Of a stretch of DNA of 64,000 nt, positions 44,215 to 54,179 are shown piece after piece. A program made the position numbers and the translations under genes. The stretch is from Rotaria sordida (taxonomy: Eukaryota; Rotifera; Eurotatoria; Philodinida; Philodinidae): assembly GCA_905250125.1 (NCBI GenBank), contig CAJNOL010000079.1, positions 232,926-296,925 of the forward strand. The letters are read 5' to 3'. Positions within the stretch are counted from its first letter, which is position 1. Each line of letters begins with the position of its first letter. The notes under the pieces are model-generated. The model worked only from the letters and a program-made list of their open reading frames with translations. It was not told the origin of the DNA and did not search any database.

Positions 44215-44637
44215 ATTCACCAAGAAAATGAGAAAGAATCAAAACATCTTGATAATCAATCTGTCAAACAATGTCCAAAATGTCAACAAAATTATATTCT
44301 GGTGAAAGTTAATCACGGCACTTGTCACTATCACGATGGATTTGTCATCGATCTTGATCATGATAATAGTTCATTGACCATGTAGTAAGCTCAAAGAATT
44401 TGCCAGAAAGCTAAATTCTGGATACATAGTGGCAACAGGGAACAAAACTTTAAACCACCGAAATTGGCTTGGACATGTTGTTTGGGACTATTTGGAATCG
44501 ATCAACCATGTCGAGTGGGCATATGTGGACTACCCAAAGCGCTAAAAGACCAGCAAATTGATCCAAACAAAGATTTGGTAACAGTTGTACAACAACATTT
44601 TATGAAACATCAAGCCGCTGTTCAAAATATCAAATAA
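44215..44637 (+). pseudogene. Broken zinc-ribbon-like protein gene with two tandem in-frame stops
   Basis: One continuous frame except for consecutive TAG TAA at 44383-44388. The first part has CPKCQQNYI and a later CHYHDGFVIDLDHD, a CxxC...CxxH pattern that would fit a metal-binding fold. The second part reads AQRICQKAKFW, then LAWTCCLGLFGIDQPCRVGI and ends HQAAVQNIK before TAA. Both halves share composition, so this is probably one gene that acquired nonsense codons. A splice explanation is unlikely because the bracketing GT/AG distance would be only about 20 bp. The protein family is not recognised; the start is taken after an AG at 44213-44214. Confidence 0.5.
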
Positions 44638-45015
44638 TTCATGAAGACTTACCTAATAACGTCGACAACGGCACAATCAATGAGTACCTCCAATTGATCA
44701 TTTACCACCGCACCGTTAGTTATTGCTTACTCGTTGAAAATCTAAACTTTTCTTCTATTCACTTTTCTAATAACATTTTGCTTTAGACAATATACTCGAG
44801 ATCATTTTCTTCATCAGTAGTGACTGATTTACTCAAATCCCGAAATAAATGAGAAACAAAAGAAAATTTAATATCTAGTGCAATGATCGAAAGGAAAGGG
44901 TGTGGTAATCCTAGTGGATGTCGGTATGGTACTGATTTTGTCTTCTCTTGCACCTACACTCTAACCCATCCACACGCTCATATCCTTGGAAGACCAATAC
45001 TTTCTTTCTTTTCAG

Positions 45016-45515
45016 ATGGAATCAAACAGAAACTACAAATATATAAGAAAAGATGGTATTGATCAGCTTCTCATATGTCAAATTTGCAAGGATCCTCTAC
45101 TTGATCCCGTCAAGACTCCATGTCTCCACACATTTTGTAGTCAATGCATTGAAAATCATCTCAAGAGTAATTCATCTTGTCCAGCCGAATATTGTGGTCA
45201 AGAGTTATACATTGAGAATTTGAACCCGCATGAACCTGGCAATTTCATCTCAATGCTCAATAGGCTTGAAGTCAAATGTATACTTTGTAAGAAAAAACCT
45301 TTATTCAGAGCGGACTTTAATGAACATAGCAACAAAGAATGCACTAAGGTCGTAGTAGAATGCTATGCGAAAGAAACTGGATGTCCATGGTCGGGANNNN
45401 NNNNNNCGACTGGCTGAATAAGCATAGTGTCTCAGTCAAAAAGCGATTTAGCACCACTAGAAATTTCCTCAACAGTTGCAAAATGATAAGTATGGAAATG
45501 GCTACTCTGAATTGA
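45016..45515 (+). CDS. RING-finger / TRAF-type zinc-finger protein, broken by an assembly gap
   Basis: Candidate E3 ubiquitin ligase or TRAF-like adaptor. An AG acceptor (TTTCTTTTCAG) immediately precedes ATG45016. RING: ICQICKDPLLDP, then CLHTFCSQC (CxHxxCxxC) and CPAEYC, where the last Cys pair has four intervening residues instead of two. This is followed by a TRAF-type zinc-finger region (LEVKCILCKKK, then NEHSNKEC and VECYAKETGCPWSG). Ten N at 45397-45406 interrupt the frame. After the gap, a frame from 45408 (DWLNKHSVSVKKR) runs to TGA45513, so the C-terminus is short and lacks an obvious MATH/TRAF-C domain. Upstream exons may exist; none was identified. Its 3' end faces the ARM-TIR gene 87 bp away. 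Confidence 0.7.
45397..45406. other. Assembly gap (10 N)
   Basis: Ten N within the RING/TRAF-type coding sequence; the true number of missing bases, and so the frame, is unknown. Confidence 0.99.
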
Positions 45516-45602
45516 AATTTTGACAACATAACTACTATCGAATGCATTTTTTTGTTTAATCAGCTTTCTTATATAAAGATTTACAGAATAAATAAATGAA
45601 AC

Positions 45603-47773
45603 TCACTCGATCGATTCTGGCACTAGCTCAATATGTTTCGGAGTTATGGAAATCATATCGACTGGATCTTTCTCTATTGATTTCGTCGACGATTTCCTTA
45701 AATATTTCTGTCGTTGTTCAATAATCTCATTCTTCAATTTTTCATAGGCCGATTTGAATTCAACTTTGGCAAAGTTTACATAGATCTTGCCACTGACAAT
45801 GATACCGAGCCATCCATCAGGTTTATAATTAGATTCTAGCATAATTGGAACTAGATGACATCCACGTTCGAATGCATAATGTGCTTCCGATTGACAATAG
45901 ACACTTTCTTTGTAAGTGTTCGACATACAGATGAGTACATATTCAGAATTTTCAATAGCATTTGCTATGCCTACCATTGTTGATCCACGTAAACAGTCTC
46001 TGTCAACCCAAACATTAAATCCGTCTTTCACTAGTTGTTCATGAATTTGAAGACATAATTCTTTATCTTTGTGTGAATAACTTATCATGATATCGTATTG
46101 GTACGAATTCAAAATAATCGGTTTAGCAACAGCTTCGTCTTCTCTTTCTAATTTCCAAAGAAGTCCTTCAGCAGCTCGTTGTAAATCGAATTGATCTGAA
46201 TTGATATTTTCAGCAAGAATTCGACAATGACTCATGAAGTTTTCATTCTGTTTTAGAATAGAACAAGCGTCGTTGTGAAACGAGAGGGCGAGAAGAATTT
46301 CCAAAGCTGTTTGTTGTACTTTAATTGAATCGAATCGAGTTTCTAAGACACATTTTACTAGTAAAGGAAGCGTTCCCTGGTCCATCAGCTCAGTTTTAAC
46401 TTGATCATGTTGAACGAAACCTAAAAAGAGTTTGACAATGAATCTATAATCAAAAAAAAATTAAGCAAAGCTATCATAGGTATTAACTTACTCTTTAAAC
46501 TCTCCAACAGACTATAAAACCGCTCCCTTTTGCATGGATCATTGATAGTATTCGTAATAAACTCAATATATACAGCAGCAATTTTACCCGGATTCGCCAT
46601 AGTTTTAATGTCTGCTTCAATCATAATTTTGCTCAAACATCGATAAGCATGCAATTGTATTTCATCGTGTTCAACATCAGTCATTTTCAAAAGCATAGGG
46701 ATCAAGTTTGGTATAGTTTTCATAAAATTTAATACATTTAAGTGCAGTGTGAAATTATACAAAGATTGAACGATGGTTCGTGTAGTTGATATGAAATTCA
46801 TTCTAGTGAAAGAATGTGTTATGGTTGATGATAAAATTGATGTCCAATGCAAAACCAACTTAGAGTAGTCATGGTAAAATTCTTTACTAAAAATGCTCAC
46901 ATTATCGGGTTCGATAGGACGAACGAGAAAATAATTTAAATGGCGAATCATAGCGCCAAACTGACTAGTACATTGAAGATAAGAGTCTGGATGACAACTT
47001 GTCATCCATACAGTGAATTCATTTAGTAATATTCGTAAAATCTTAATCAAATTTTCAGGATCACGATAATCAGGATACCATTGTAAATACCATGGCATCA
47101 TATGAAGAAACAGCATTTGACCTTCATTGAGTTTCTGAATAAAATTGTGCTTCAAACTTTTAACCATGTCAACAGCATACGAAGAGCATAAACATTGAAT
47201 AATAGCAAAAAAGATTGGTGCAATCAGCGGATAATTGCTTGGTATGATATCGTTTCTTAGGGAATTCTTGAATACTATTAATAGGGAGGTGACTGAACGG
47301 AGAAGTAGAGGATCATTCAAATGTTTGCCATGTGTACCAATCTCATTAAGACAACTTGCAAGTTCATCGATCAATGGTTTGTAAAGAAATAAATGTTTGA
47401 ATTTTTCAATATTAGCGTCGTTGATATTATAGCTTAGGTTCATAAACAAGATTGAAACTTTCAATAAGACTTTTGGTGTAATATTGTCTTCATTTTGTTT
47501 TCGACGAAGCTGATCGATAATTACATTATCACGTAAAATGACCAAAACCTCGTGTGTGATCAGTTCAGACTCGGTAAGTTTCTTGTGTCTAAATGGTAAA
47601 CTAGCTAATGCGGAAATAATTTGTTCCATCAGCACACTATTAACATCAGGAATATCAGTATTTTTTAAAGCAGAAACAAATACATCAAATGATGTTTTCA
47701 ATTGTTCTGTGCTAATATTTGTTTTATTTTTTTTAATAGTCTTACAATATTCATCAATCACGATGTTGCTCAT
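45603..47773 (-). CDS. ARM-TIR protein (SARM-like, no SAM domain), putative TIR NADase
   Basis: Two exons, 46492-47773 and 45603-46420, give 2100 nt (699 residues plus stop). Residues about 1-520 are all-helical, HEAT/armadillo-like (for example HAYRCLSKIMIEADIKTM, then TLPLLVKCVLETRFDSIKVQ and QQTALEILLALSF). The TIR domain spans about 534-659: YDIMISYSHKDKELC (box 1), DGFNVWVDRDCLRGSTMVGI (box 2/BB loop), EYVLICMSNTYKESVYCQSE with the Glu (about E606) at the position catalytic in TIR NADases such as SARM1, and HLVPIMLESNYKPDGWL. No SAM domain is visible between ARM and TIR, unlike SARM1. No signal peptide or membrane helix, so it is cytosolic. Possible roles are NAD cleavage in stress or immunity, or scaffolding. 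It converges on the RING/TRAF-type gene. Confidence 0.88.
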
Positions 47774-49259
47774 TGCTCGTTTTGCTCCTACACAGACATA
47801 GATAAAGTCAAATCTTTTTTATGTTCTATTCTTACATAAATTTCCAGCTGTTCTTTTAAGATTTTTCTGATAATCTGAATAACCGTTGAATTCAAACAAA
47901 AAAACAAAAAATAATCGACGGTGTCGATATTTTAATCTAGAACACAAAATACCCAACTTCGATAGCTATAAAACGGCTAAGCAATCGTCTATAAGAAAAC
48001 GAAAATGTAGAAGGTTGAGACCAACAGACAAATATCTAATACTTCACAGTTAATTGATGATTTTGCGTTTGCTACAAAAAAAACATGAATGGACTTCTGA
48101 ACACTTGTACTTATCAAGATCAAACTTTAACGACAGTCTGTTCATCTTTTTGTTCTAGGCTTTTGTTTGGCACTTTTTCAGAACTCTTGGCGGGGTTATA
48201 TAGTGAACAAAAATTGAAATTCAGGTTTTCTCGGAATGTTGAGGATAAAAATAAATACAATTGAAATTTCGGTAACTGGACAAGATTTTATTTGCTTGAT
48301 TAATGTAAATTATAAAATTTCGCGACTGTGTTTCTTTCAACGAGAATAAGACATGCTTCTATTCCTAAAAGTAAAATTTTGATTGTATGAAATCATTCGT
48401 TGAAAATAAGATTTTTTACTGAAGTTTCAATTTTGTGTTCATAGAAAGTTGATGGACTACTTGCTATGCGATAACTGAATACAGAATGGCTCCTAGATAA
48501 ATATACTAGAAAAATCGGAAATATTTTCGATCAAAGAGAGCTTTTTTAAAGAAAGTATTCCTTAAAATAGCGAGTACGATGAGTGCAAACTAAGGTTTCT
48601 TTTATTATAGATAATGTTTCATACAGGAAAACCAAAAGTTAAATGAGATTCAGTTCACATGCTTATGATGAAATCGATTGTCGTAAGCTATAAAAAAAAC
48701 AAGTTGTCATTGTTCGAGAATGTTAATAGATAATAAATGCTTATTAAGAATCTATGTCGACAAAGTCGAACAAAAATCAATGATTTTATCAGAATTTATT
48801 AGGTTGATTAATCGTGAGATTATATCACGATTATTCAAATAATATTCCCTATGATCCGACCTGGTCGTAGTATTTGGATCTATCACTATGGTTACGTCTC
48901 GGAGTGTATACCACCGTCATTTATCTTCGCGCTCATACATGTTCCTCGTGAATGAGAAACGAGATGATTTCTTCCTTCCAATTCGTAGTACATAATATAG
49001 GAGAAATTTTTTTTTTAATAGAATAATACTGACTATTTATTGAGATGAACATATGGTCTAAATAAAAGAAAAACAACATTAATTTTTATCTATTAATGCT
49101 TACTGTTGAAGTTTGTTGAAAACTTGCCAATTAGTCTCGATTCATTGTAATATCCTAAAAACCACTAATTAATCGTGATTAATTGCCAAAAGTGCCGCAA
49201 TTTTCATGATATTAGAATTTTACTAACAGCTTTTTTAATTACAATTAAATGTTCATATT
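47774..49259. other. Intergenic stretch upstream of the ARM-TIR gene
   Basis: No gene recognised. It should contain the ARM-TIR promoter. AT-rich, without a hairpin that I could pair. Confidence 0.4.
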
Positions 49260-49715
49260 TTGGTTTCTGATTATCAATAGTTGATTGCCCAATCTCAGTC
49301 TAAATATATATCCGAAATACATAAATTCAAGTGATCATTTATATACGTTGTTAGGTGAAGCCTCGATTGGATTATTATTTTCAAGTGTTAATACGAAAGA
49401 AGAAACAACAATTTCATTATTTGATAATAAAAAAATGCATCTCACCTCAACTAATTCTGTTATTTGTTTTTTTTTCGTTTTTTGAAATGTTAATTTATTT
49501 GTATTTCTCTAGATCAGCAACAACATGGCACCCAAACTCTTTAATGTGTCCTGTCAATTAGACCTTCTAAATGAATAGTACGTTGTCGATTTGTAGAAGA
49601 ACCGATTTATCTAATGAATCAATTTGTAAACATTCAAATAATGATCTTGAAGTAGAATTAATTAATTCATTTGTTGCAACTGATGATTGAAATTTATCCA
49701 CAATTAGTTATTTTT
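49260..49715 (-). pseudogene. Decayed coding fragment of unknown family
   Basis: Minus-strand codon-like sequence broken by frameshifts and stops. In transcript order it reads SSVATNELINSTSRSLFECL, then after a shift NRQRTIHLEGLI, after another GHIKEFGCHVVADLEKYK, and further on LSNNEIVVSSFVLTLENNN before a stop. Composition resembles real protein, not random translation, but no domain is recognised. The plus-strand frames at 49285-49561 are shadows of it. Confidence 0.35.
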
Positions 49716-50607
49716 TAATGAATATGTTAAAAAAATCATCATCCATTATTTGTCTAAAAATAAAATGAAGTTAATATTATAAAATGTGGTTTTTTCTTTA
49801 TGAAAATACCATAGACAGATATAGAGTACACAAATTAAGCAAACGAAGTATAGACGGAAGAAGAAAATTAATATTAAAATACACTTAGATGTTGTTTATT
49901 AGAATTCTGAGAAAAACAAAAAGTAATATTGGTGCTATTACATTATAAAAATTATTCTCTTTTGAATGGCAGCTGAATTTCTCGTACATAAAGTATTCAA
50001 CGTCAACAGATAATGGTATTGTAAGCGCATCTTCATAGGATGTCAATTCTAAATGACAGACAAAACTTCCTTGTTAATCATTCCTTTCATACATCATATG
50101 TTTTATTGGTTCGAATAGCCATCAATATCAACTCAGTACCACCTACGAACAATCATCTTGAAAAATTGACATGATCAAGAAATTCATGTGATAATAAGCT
50201 TTATGTTTATTTAAAAATGCGGACAGCGTATACCAAAAAACTTTGTAAAAAAAAAGATGTTCTGTTTCCAGCGCCCTCTCTAGTACAGTTTTTCATATTT
50301 ATTTGATGAATCATAGTAGTAGGTTGAAATTTCAGTATAGATCAAGATCCTTCTATTTTACCATGCTTTATTAGGATCAAGTATGGACTTGGGTATCCAC
50401 GACGATAGTTTTGTTTTTAGGTCAAGAAAATGAGTATTAACAGGACGCTAAAAATGACAAATATTTTGGTGGAAAATCACCACAGGCTGACCATGAATAG
50501 GAAATCATTGGTATGAAAATATCAGTAGAAAACTGGTTATGAACCAGCGACTGCATCTTGATGATGGAATCTCGATCTCTCAAATTAATATTAAGATCAT
50601 CTATCAA
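49716..50607. other. Spacer before the transposase relic
   Basis: No coding or repeat feature recognised. It may contain the 3' terminal part of the DDE transposon whose transposase relic begins at 50608, but its end was not identified. Confidence 0.35.
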
Positions 50608-52740
50608 TCAATGGTGATAAATTTTTCGTACTAATTTTTTCCATTGATGAAAGAAATATCGATCACAAGGTTGTTTTGTTGATATGACCTTCCCTGGTAT
50701 CACCATCAATTTACATGATTGTCCTTTGGTTAAATTATCTTTATACATAGAATCATCGATTTGAATGGACCATTGATCGACTAATCGAAGAAACTGGTTG
50801 TTTGTAACATCGTCAAGGACGTCCTGTATCCAATGCTCGATTAAAGATCTATTTAATTTACCAGATATGCTGCAGGTAACGATCACGACGTTTGGAGCTG
50901 AGAACACGTCCTTCGTTACCGAAAAACGATCTGTGGGTCCCTGCAAACAAATGAAAACTGAACTGACAAGTCGATCAGCAGCATTGATAAATGGCATTAC
51001 AGTATACGAATGTGTGGTGGCGTTGAGTGGTTGAACGGTGACAAAAGTCGATTTTTTATTTCGAAAAGATAACTTACGATTTGATGCAAATTAATAATGG
51101 AAACTTGATTGATAAGTATTAAAAGTAGATTCAAGCTTGTACTTAGGTAAGATCCTTTTAACCCTTTACCCCCCATAGCAGTTCCAGAAGAGCCGCTGAT
51201 GAAATAACTTTATAAATAGAGTATTAGCCTGTTGAATATGCCAATGGTGTGGCCTAATGCGCCGAACGTCCTGTTCCTGGAGTAGGGCGGTTTGATTGAT
51301 GTAAAAATCATGTGGTGGAAAATGGAAATTGAACGACATCATAAGACTTAATTTTTTTTCTTTGACCATATTATTGACTGGACAGAAGCAGCATCTGTCT
51401 CGTACTGTTAAACTGATAGGAAAAATGCAACGAGCGAACCGATAAAAATTAACATCAAAGAATGCATGCTTTTTTTACACCTATTGTCAAATTTAAGCCT
51501 ATTTTACTCTGAGCCATTTTGTAATGTCTGAAGGAATTTAATTCATCATAAATACTATTTCGGCTTCTTATGAGTTGAGGTCTATAACGCATATATTAAC
51601 TTTGTTCTTGATTAGCCTCCATCTGTCTAACAGTGACAACATGGTCAATTGTGTTCCTTAGGATGCCTAGCTCACGAAGTTAGCATGAAGCTTTCGAAAC
51701 ACATCTAATTCAGCAGTTGACTTCTTCATCGATTACTATCACACAGAAATTCCAAAAGACCTCTATCGATTGCGAGTAGAGAACATCTTGTTTAAAAAAT
51801 TTCGAATTTTTGCGTTTTTTTCAAAATTATCGATTTTGTAAGTCATATATCTCGAAGGTAGAGCAATGAAACAAAGTATTTTTTTTACTAATCGATAGCT
51901 TGTGGAGTTCCCTACAAATAATGTCTTGGGAGTTTTTCAGTCTCATGCTATCTTTATTTTCTCTGATCGTATCTACAAATGGGTCATATATGACCCATTG
52001 GGGGGTAAAGGGTTAACTTCAGTAACGAATTCTTCACCGGCTTGGTGAATCTCTTCTTTATTAAAAATCTCATGTTTTGAAGAGAACCTTGTGACTTTTC
52101 TGGAACGAATGTGGCTTCGTCGTTTAAAATTTGACAACCACTTATTGCTGGCGACAAAATTATCGATACTTTAAATTGCAGCTTGAGTTAATGACCATCG
52201 ACAGATGTCTGTATTGTGAACTGGTAAATTTGTATCACGTGCTCTTTTAAACTTTTCCAGAACAAATAGTTCAAGGTGAGATCATTTTTGTCGACTATTT
52301 CTATCGTTTTGTACATATTCTCGAAATTGTGCTGATTGTATTGGATATTGCACGCGTGAAAATGCATGTTGCACTGTTGTGAATGCTGTACCAGGTCGAG
52401 CAAAATCGACAACTTTTCTCATATAGTCCAATGTAAATGTAGTATATTCGGAAGTGAAATTACCATTATCATCTTCAGATGTAAAATCGATGTCTATATT
52501 ATCAATACTGTCGACGAGCATCAAAGTAATATCATTATCAATTTCATAGCTGTTGCTTGTAAAAATGTCGTTCAACACGTCTAAAATTTGACCAGCAATT
52601 GAATTTTCTTCCTCGGCCAACTTCGTTATCCTTGTTTTGTTTTCTTTCCAAATGAACACGATACAATCGGAGAACAGAAAAACATAAAAAGGAAAACAAC
52701 AAGTAGTGGTACAAAATTGTGTTTTTTCCTCTCTATCCAC
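50608..52740 (-). pseudogene. Degenerate CENP-B/pogo-type DDE transposase, split by a nested piggyBac-like element
   Basis: In transcript order: 52740-52290 has YTTFTLDYMRKVVDFARPG and FTTVQHAFSRVQ. After a frameshift, 52280-52017 has FKRARDTNLPVHNTDICRW and NKWLSNFKRRSHIRSRKVT, the CENP-B-type helix-turn-helix region. Then element H interrupts. After it (51157-50608) comes KYKLESTFNTYQSSF, NATTHSYTVMPFINAADRLV, SAPNVVIVTCSISGKL and DNVTNNQ-type sequence with LRLVDQWS, ending CDRYFFHQWKKLVRKI. Stops, frameshifts and loss of the first catalytic Asp (a DQS-type motif now reads YQS) show it is dead. Family assignment (Tc1/mariner superfamily, pogo/jerky side) rests on motif order. Confidence 0.7.
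51162..52012. mobile_element. piggyBac-like element H (851 bp) with TTAA target duplication
   Basis: Perfect 14 bp terminal inverted repeats CCCTTTACCCCCCA, flanked on both sides by TTAA (51158-51161 and 52013-52016). A subterminal palindrome ATGGGTCATATATGACCCAT lies just inside the right end. A minus-strand stretch near 51370-51430 reads PISLTVRDRCCFCPVNNM, resembling the Cys-rich C-terminal zinc finger of piggyBac transposases. This suggests an internally deleted derivative, not an unrelated MITE. It is inserted in the DDE transposase relic and is therefore younger than it. Confidence 0.88.
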
Positions 52741-53068
52741 CTGTAATTTTCGTCAAAAGAATACACGTCCAGTCATGTAGAACATTTATGAACAAAGAAG
52801 AATCAGTACTATCACTTATACTGTTACTAACATTCACAAGACGTAAAAATGGATATTTAACGTATAGGAAATAAGTAAAACATCAAGTTTGAACACTGCA
52901 AAGAGTTCAAAGGCAATATGCGTGTATGAAATGATCGATTGGACGGCCATACGCTACATTTCATTAGAGAAATATGATCAGAAAAATTCTATAAAAAAGT
53001 CCTATGGGGAAAAACATTTATTGCCATTGTGATCAGCTCATTGAGCTCTATCAATTGGTATGACTCCT

Positions 53069-53874
53069 GCCTTAGAGAATGTACTGAGTTAAGGGTACCA
53101 GAAAAAGTACCCTGTTACCAGTATGTCACAGGAACTTTTGGGTACCAAAGTACTTGGAAGTACTTTCAGGTACCTAAGTGGTACTTTAACAAGTACCCTG
53201 CTACAAGACGTGTAGTAACTGCGTACTTGAAGGTACTGAGCAGATACTCAATTGGGTACTATTGTATAGTATTTCTAGGTATCCTGTTACAAAAATTTCA
53301 CTATGTTCAGGATTGAACCTGACCTTTAACTTTTTTTAATTTTTGTTTCACTCAAAGCAATTTACTACAATTTTTTTTTCGATTTTATTCAATTTAATTT
53401 TTTCAATTCCGAAAACTTAGCAGGTACAATGCCGGGATCTGACCCGACTTGAGTTGGGCAGGTATCCATCAGACCACTTCGGAGTAGTCCGCTCTTAATC
53501 TACGATCAAGATCGGGATATTCTCAACTAAGAAATAGTCAAGAAATAATCTAGAAAAGATTAGTATGAAAATAGATTAATTTCTTATGTCTTACCCAGTT
53601 ATTTATATGGAACCGTGCGTGAGAAGGAAAACGGTGAATGAATAGTCGCTACACAGAACGCGACAAATACAGGGTACCCTGTATAGTTTGCCTCAGTAAA
53701 ATTACAGATGCGAGTACCCATACAAGTACTTGTTAAGTGAGCGTACTTTTATGGGAACCACACGCAGTACCTACATCAGTATAATTACTGAGAATTTTTG
53801 AAGTACTCATATTGGATACCCTGCTAGGTCTTTCTCAGTACATGGGTACCCTGAACTCAGTACTTTCTTTAGGG
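53069..53874. mobile_element. GTAC-rich inverted-repeat element I
   Basis: Ends are inverted copies: left TGTACTGAGTTAAGGGTACC near 53081-53100 and right, inverted, AGTACTGAGTTCAGGGTACC. The arms contain about 22 GTAC tetramers in some 800 bp, where roughly three are expected, many as GGTACC or AAGTACTT. A tRNA-like segment lies in the centre. The 53029-53316 open frame is an artefact of this structure. Superfamily unknown. Confidence 0.65.
53420..53492 (-). other. tRNA-like (SINE-type) segment with Pol III box-like motifs
   Basis: In the minus orientation, a 73-base stretch has an A-box-like GTGGTCTGATGGATA and, 27 bases later, a B-box-like GGGTCAGATCCCGG with a 4 bp T-stem (CGGG/CCCG). The acceptor ends pair for only about 4 bp (GCGG/CTGC), so this is not a functional tRNA. 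It is best read as a tRNA-derived relic or SINE head in element I. Confidence 0.3.
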
Positions 53875-54179
53875 TGCTTAAATCCGTGATTAACACTTGG
53901 AATAGTTTCCTTGTTAGTTAAATTGCGTAACTAGCATGCCGTACATATTTCTCAAGGCATCTTGACGGTGATTGTATAAGCATGGGATCATAATTGACTG
54001 TTACTTCTAGGATAGCAACTGCCGGATTCGACCCGAACCCGGTAGACAGAAAATTTTCAAATCTAGATTCGAACTCTACTCGGACTCGATCAGGTCCGAG
54101 TTCGATCCGACGGACTCTGCTCTACGCTTACATCCTAATTGATCTTCTATAGACTATTCATTTCATAAATTTCTTTTTT

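Noticed and set aside
47538..47801. 87-codon plus-strand frame
   Set aside because: Antisense to the 5' part of the ARM-TIR coding exon.
53029..53316. 95-codon plus-strand frame
   Set aside because: Repetitive Tyr/Lys/Val-rich translation of the GTAC-rich arm of element I.
53420..53492. Functional tRNA gene
   Set aside because: The acceptor stem pairs over only about four bases and the T-loop departs from consensus; listed instead as a tRNA-like relic.
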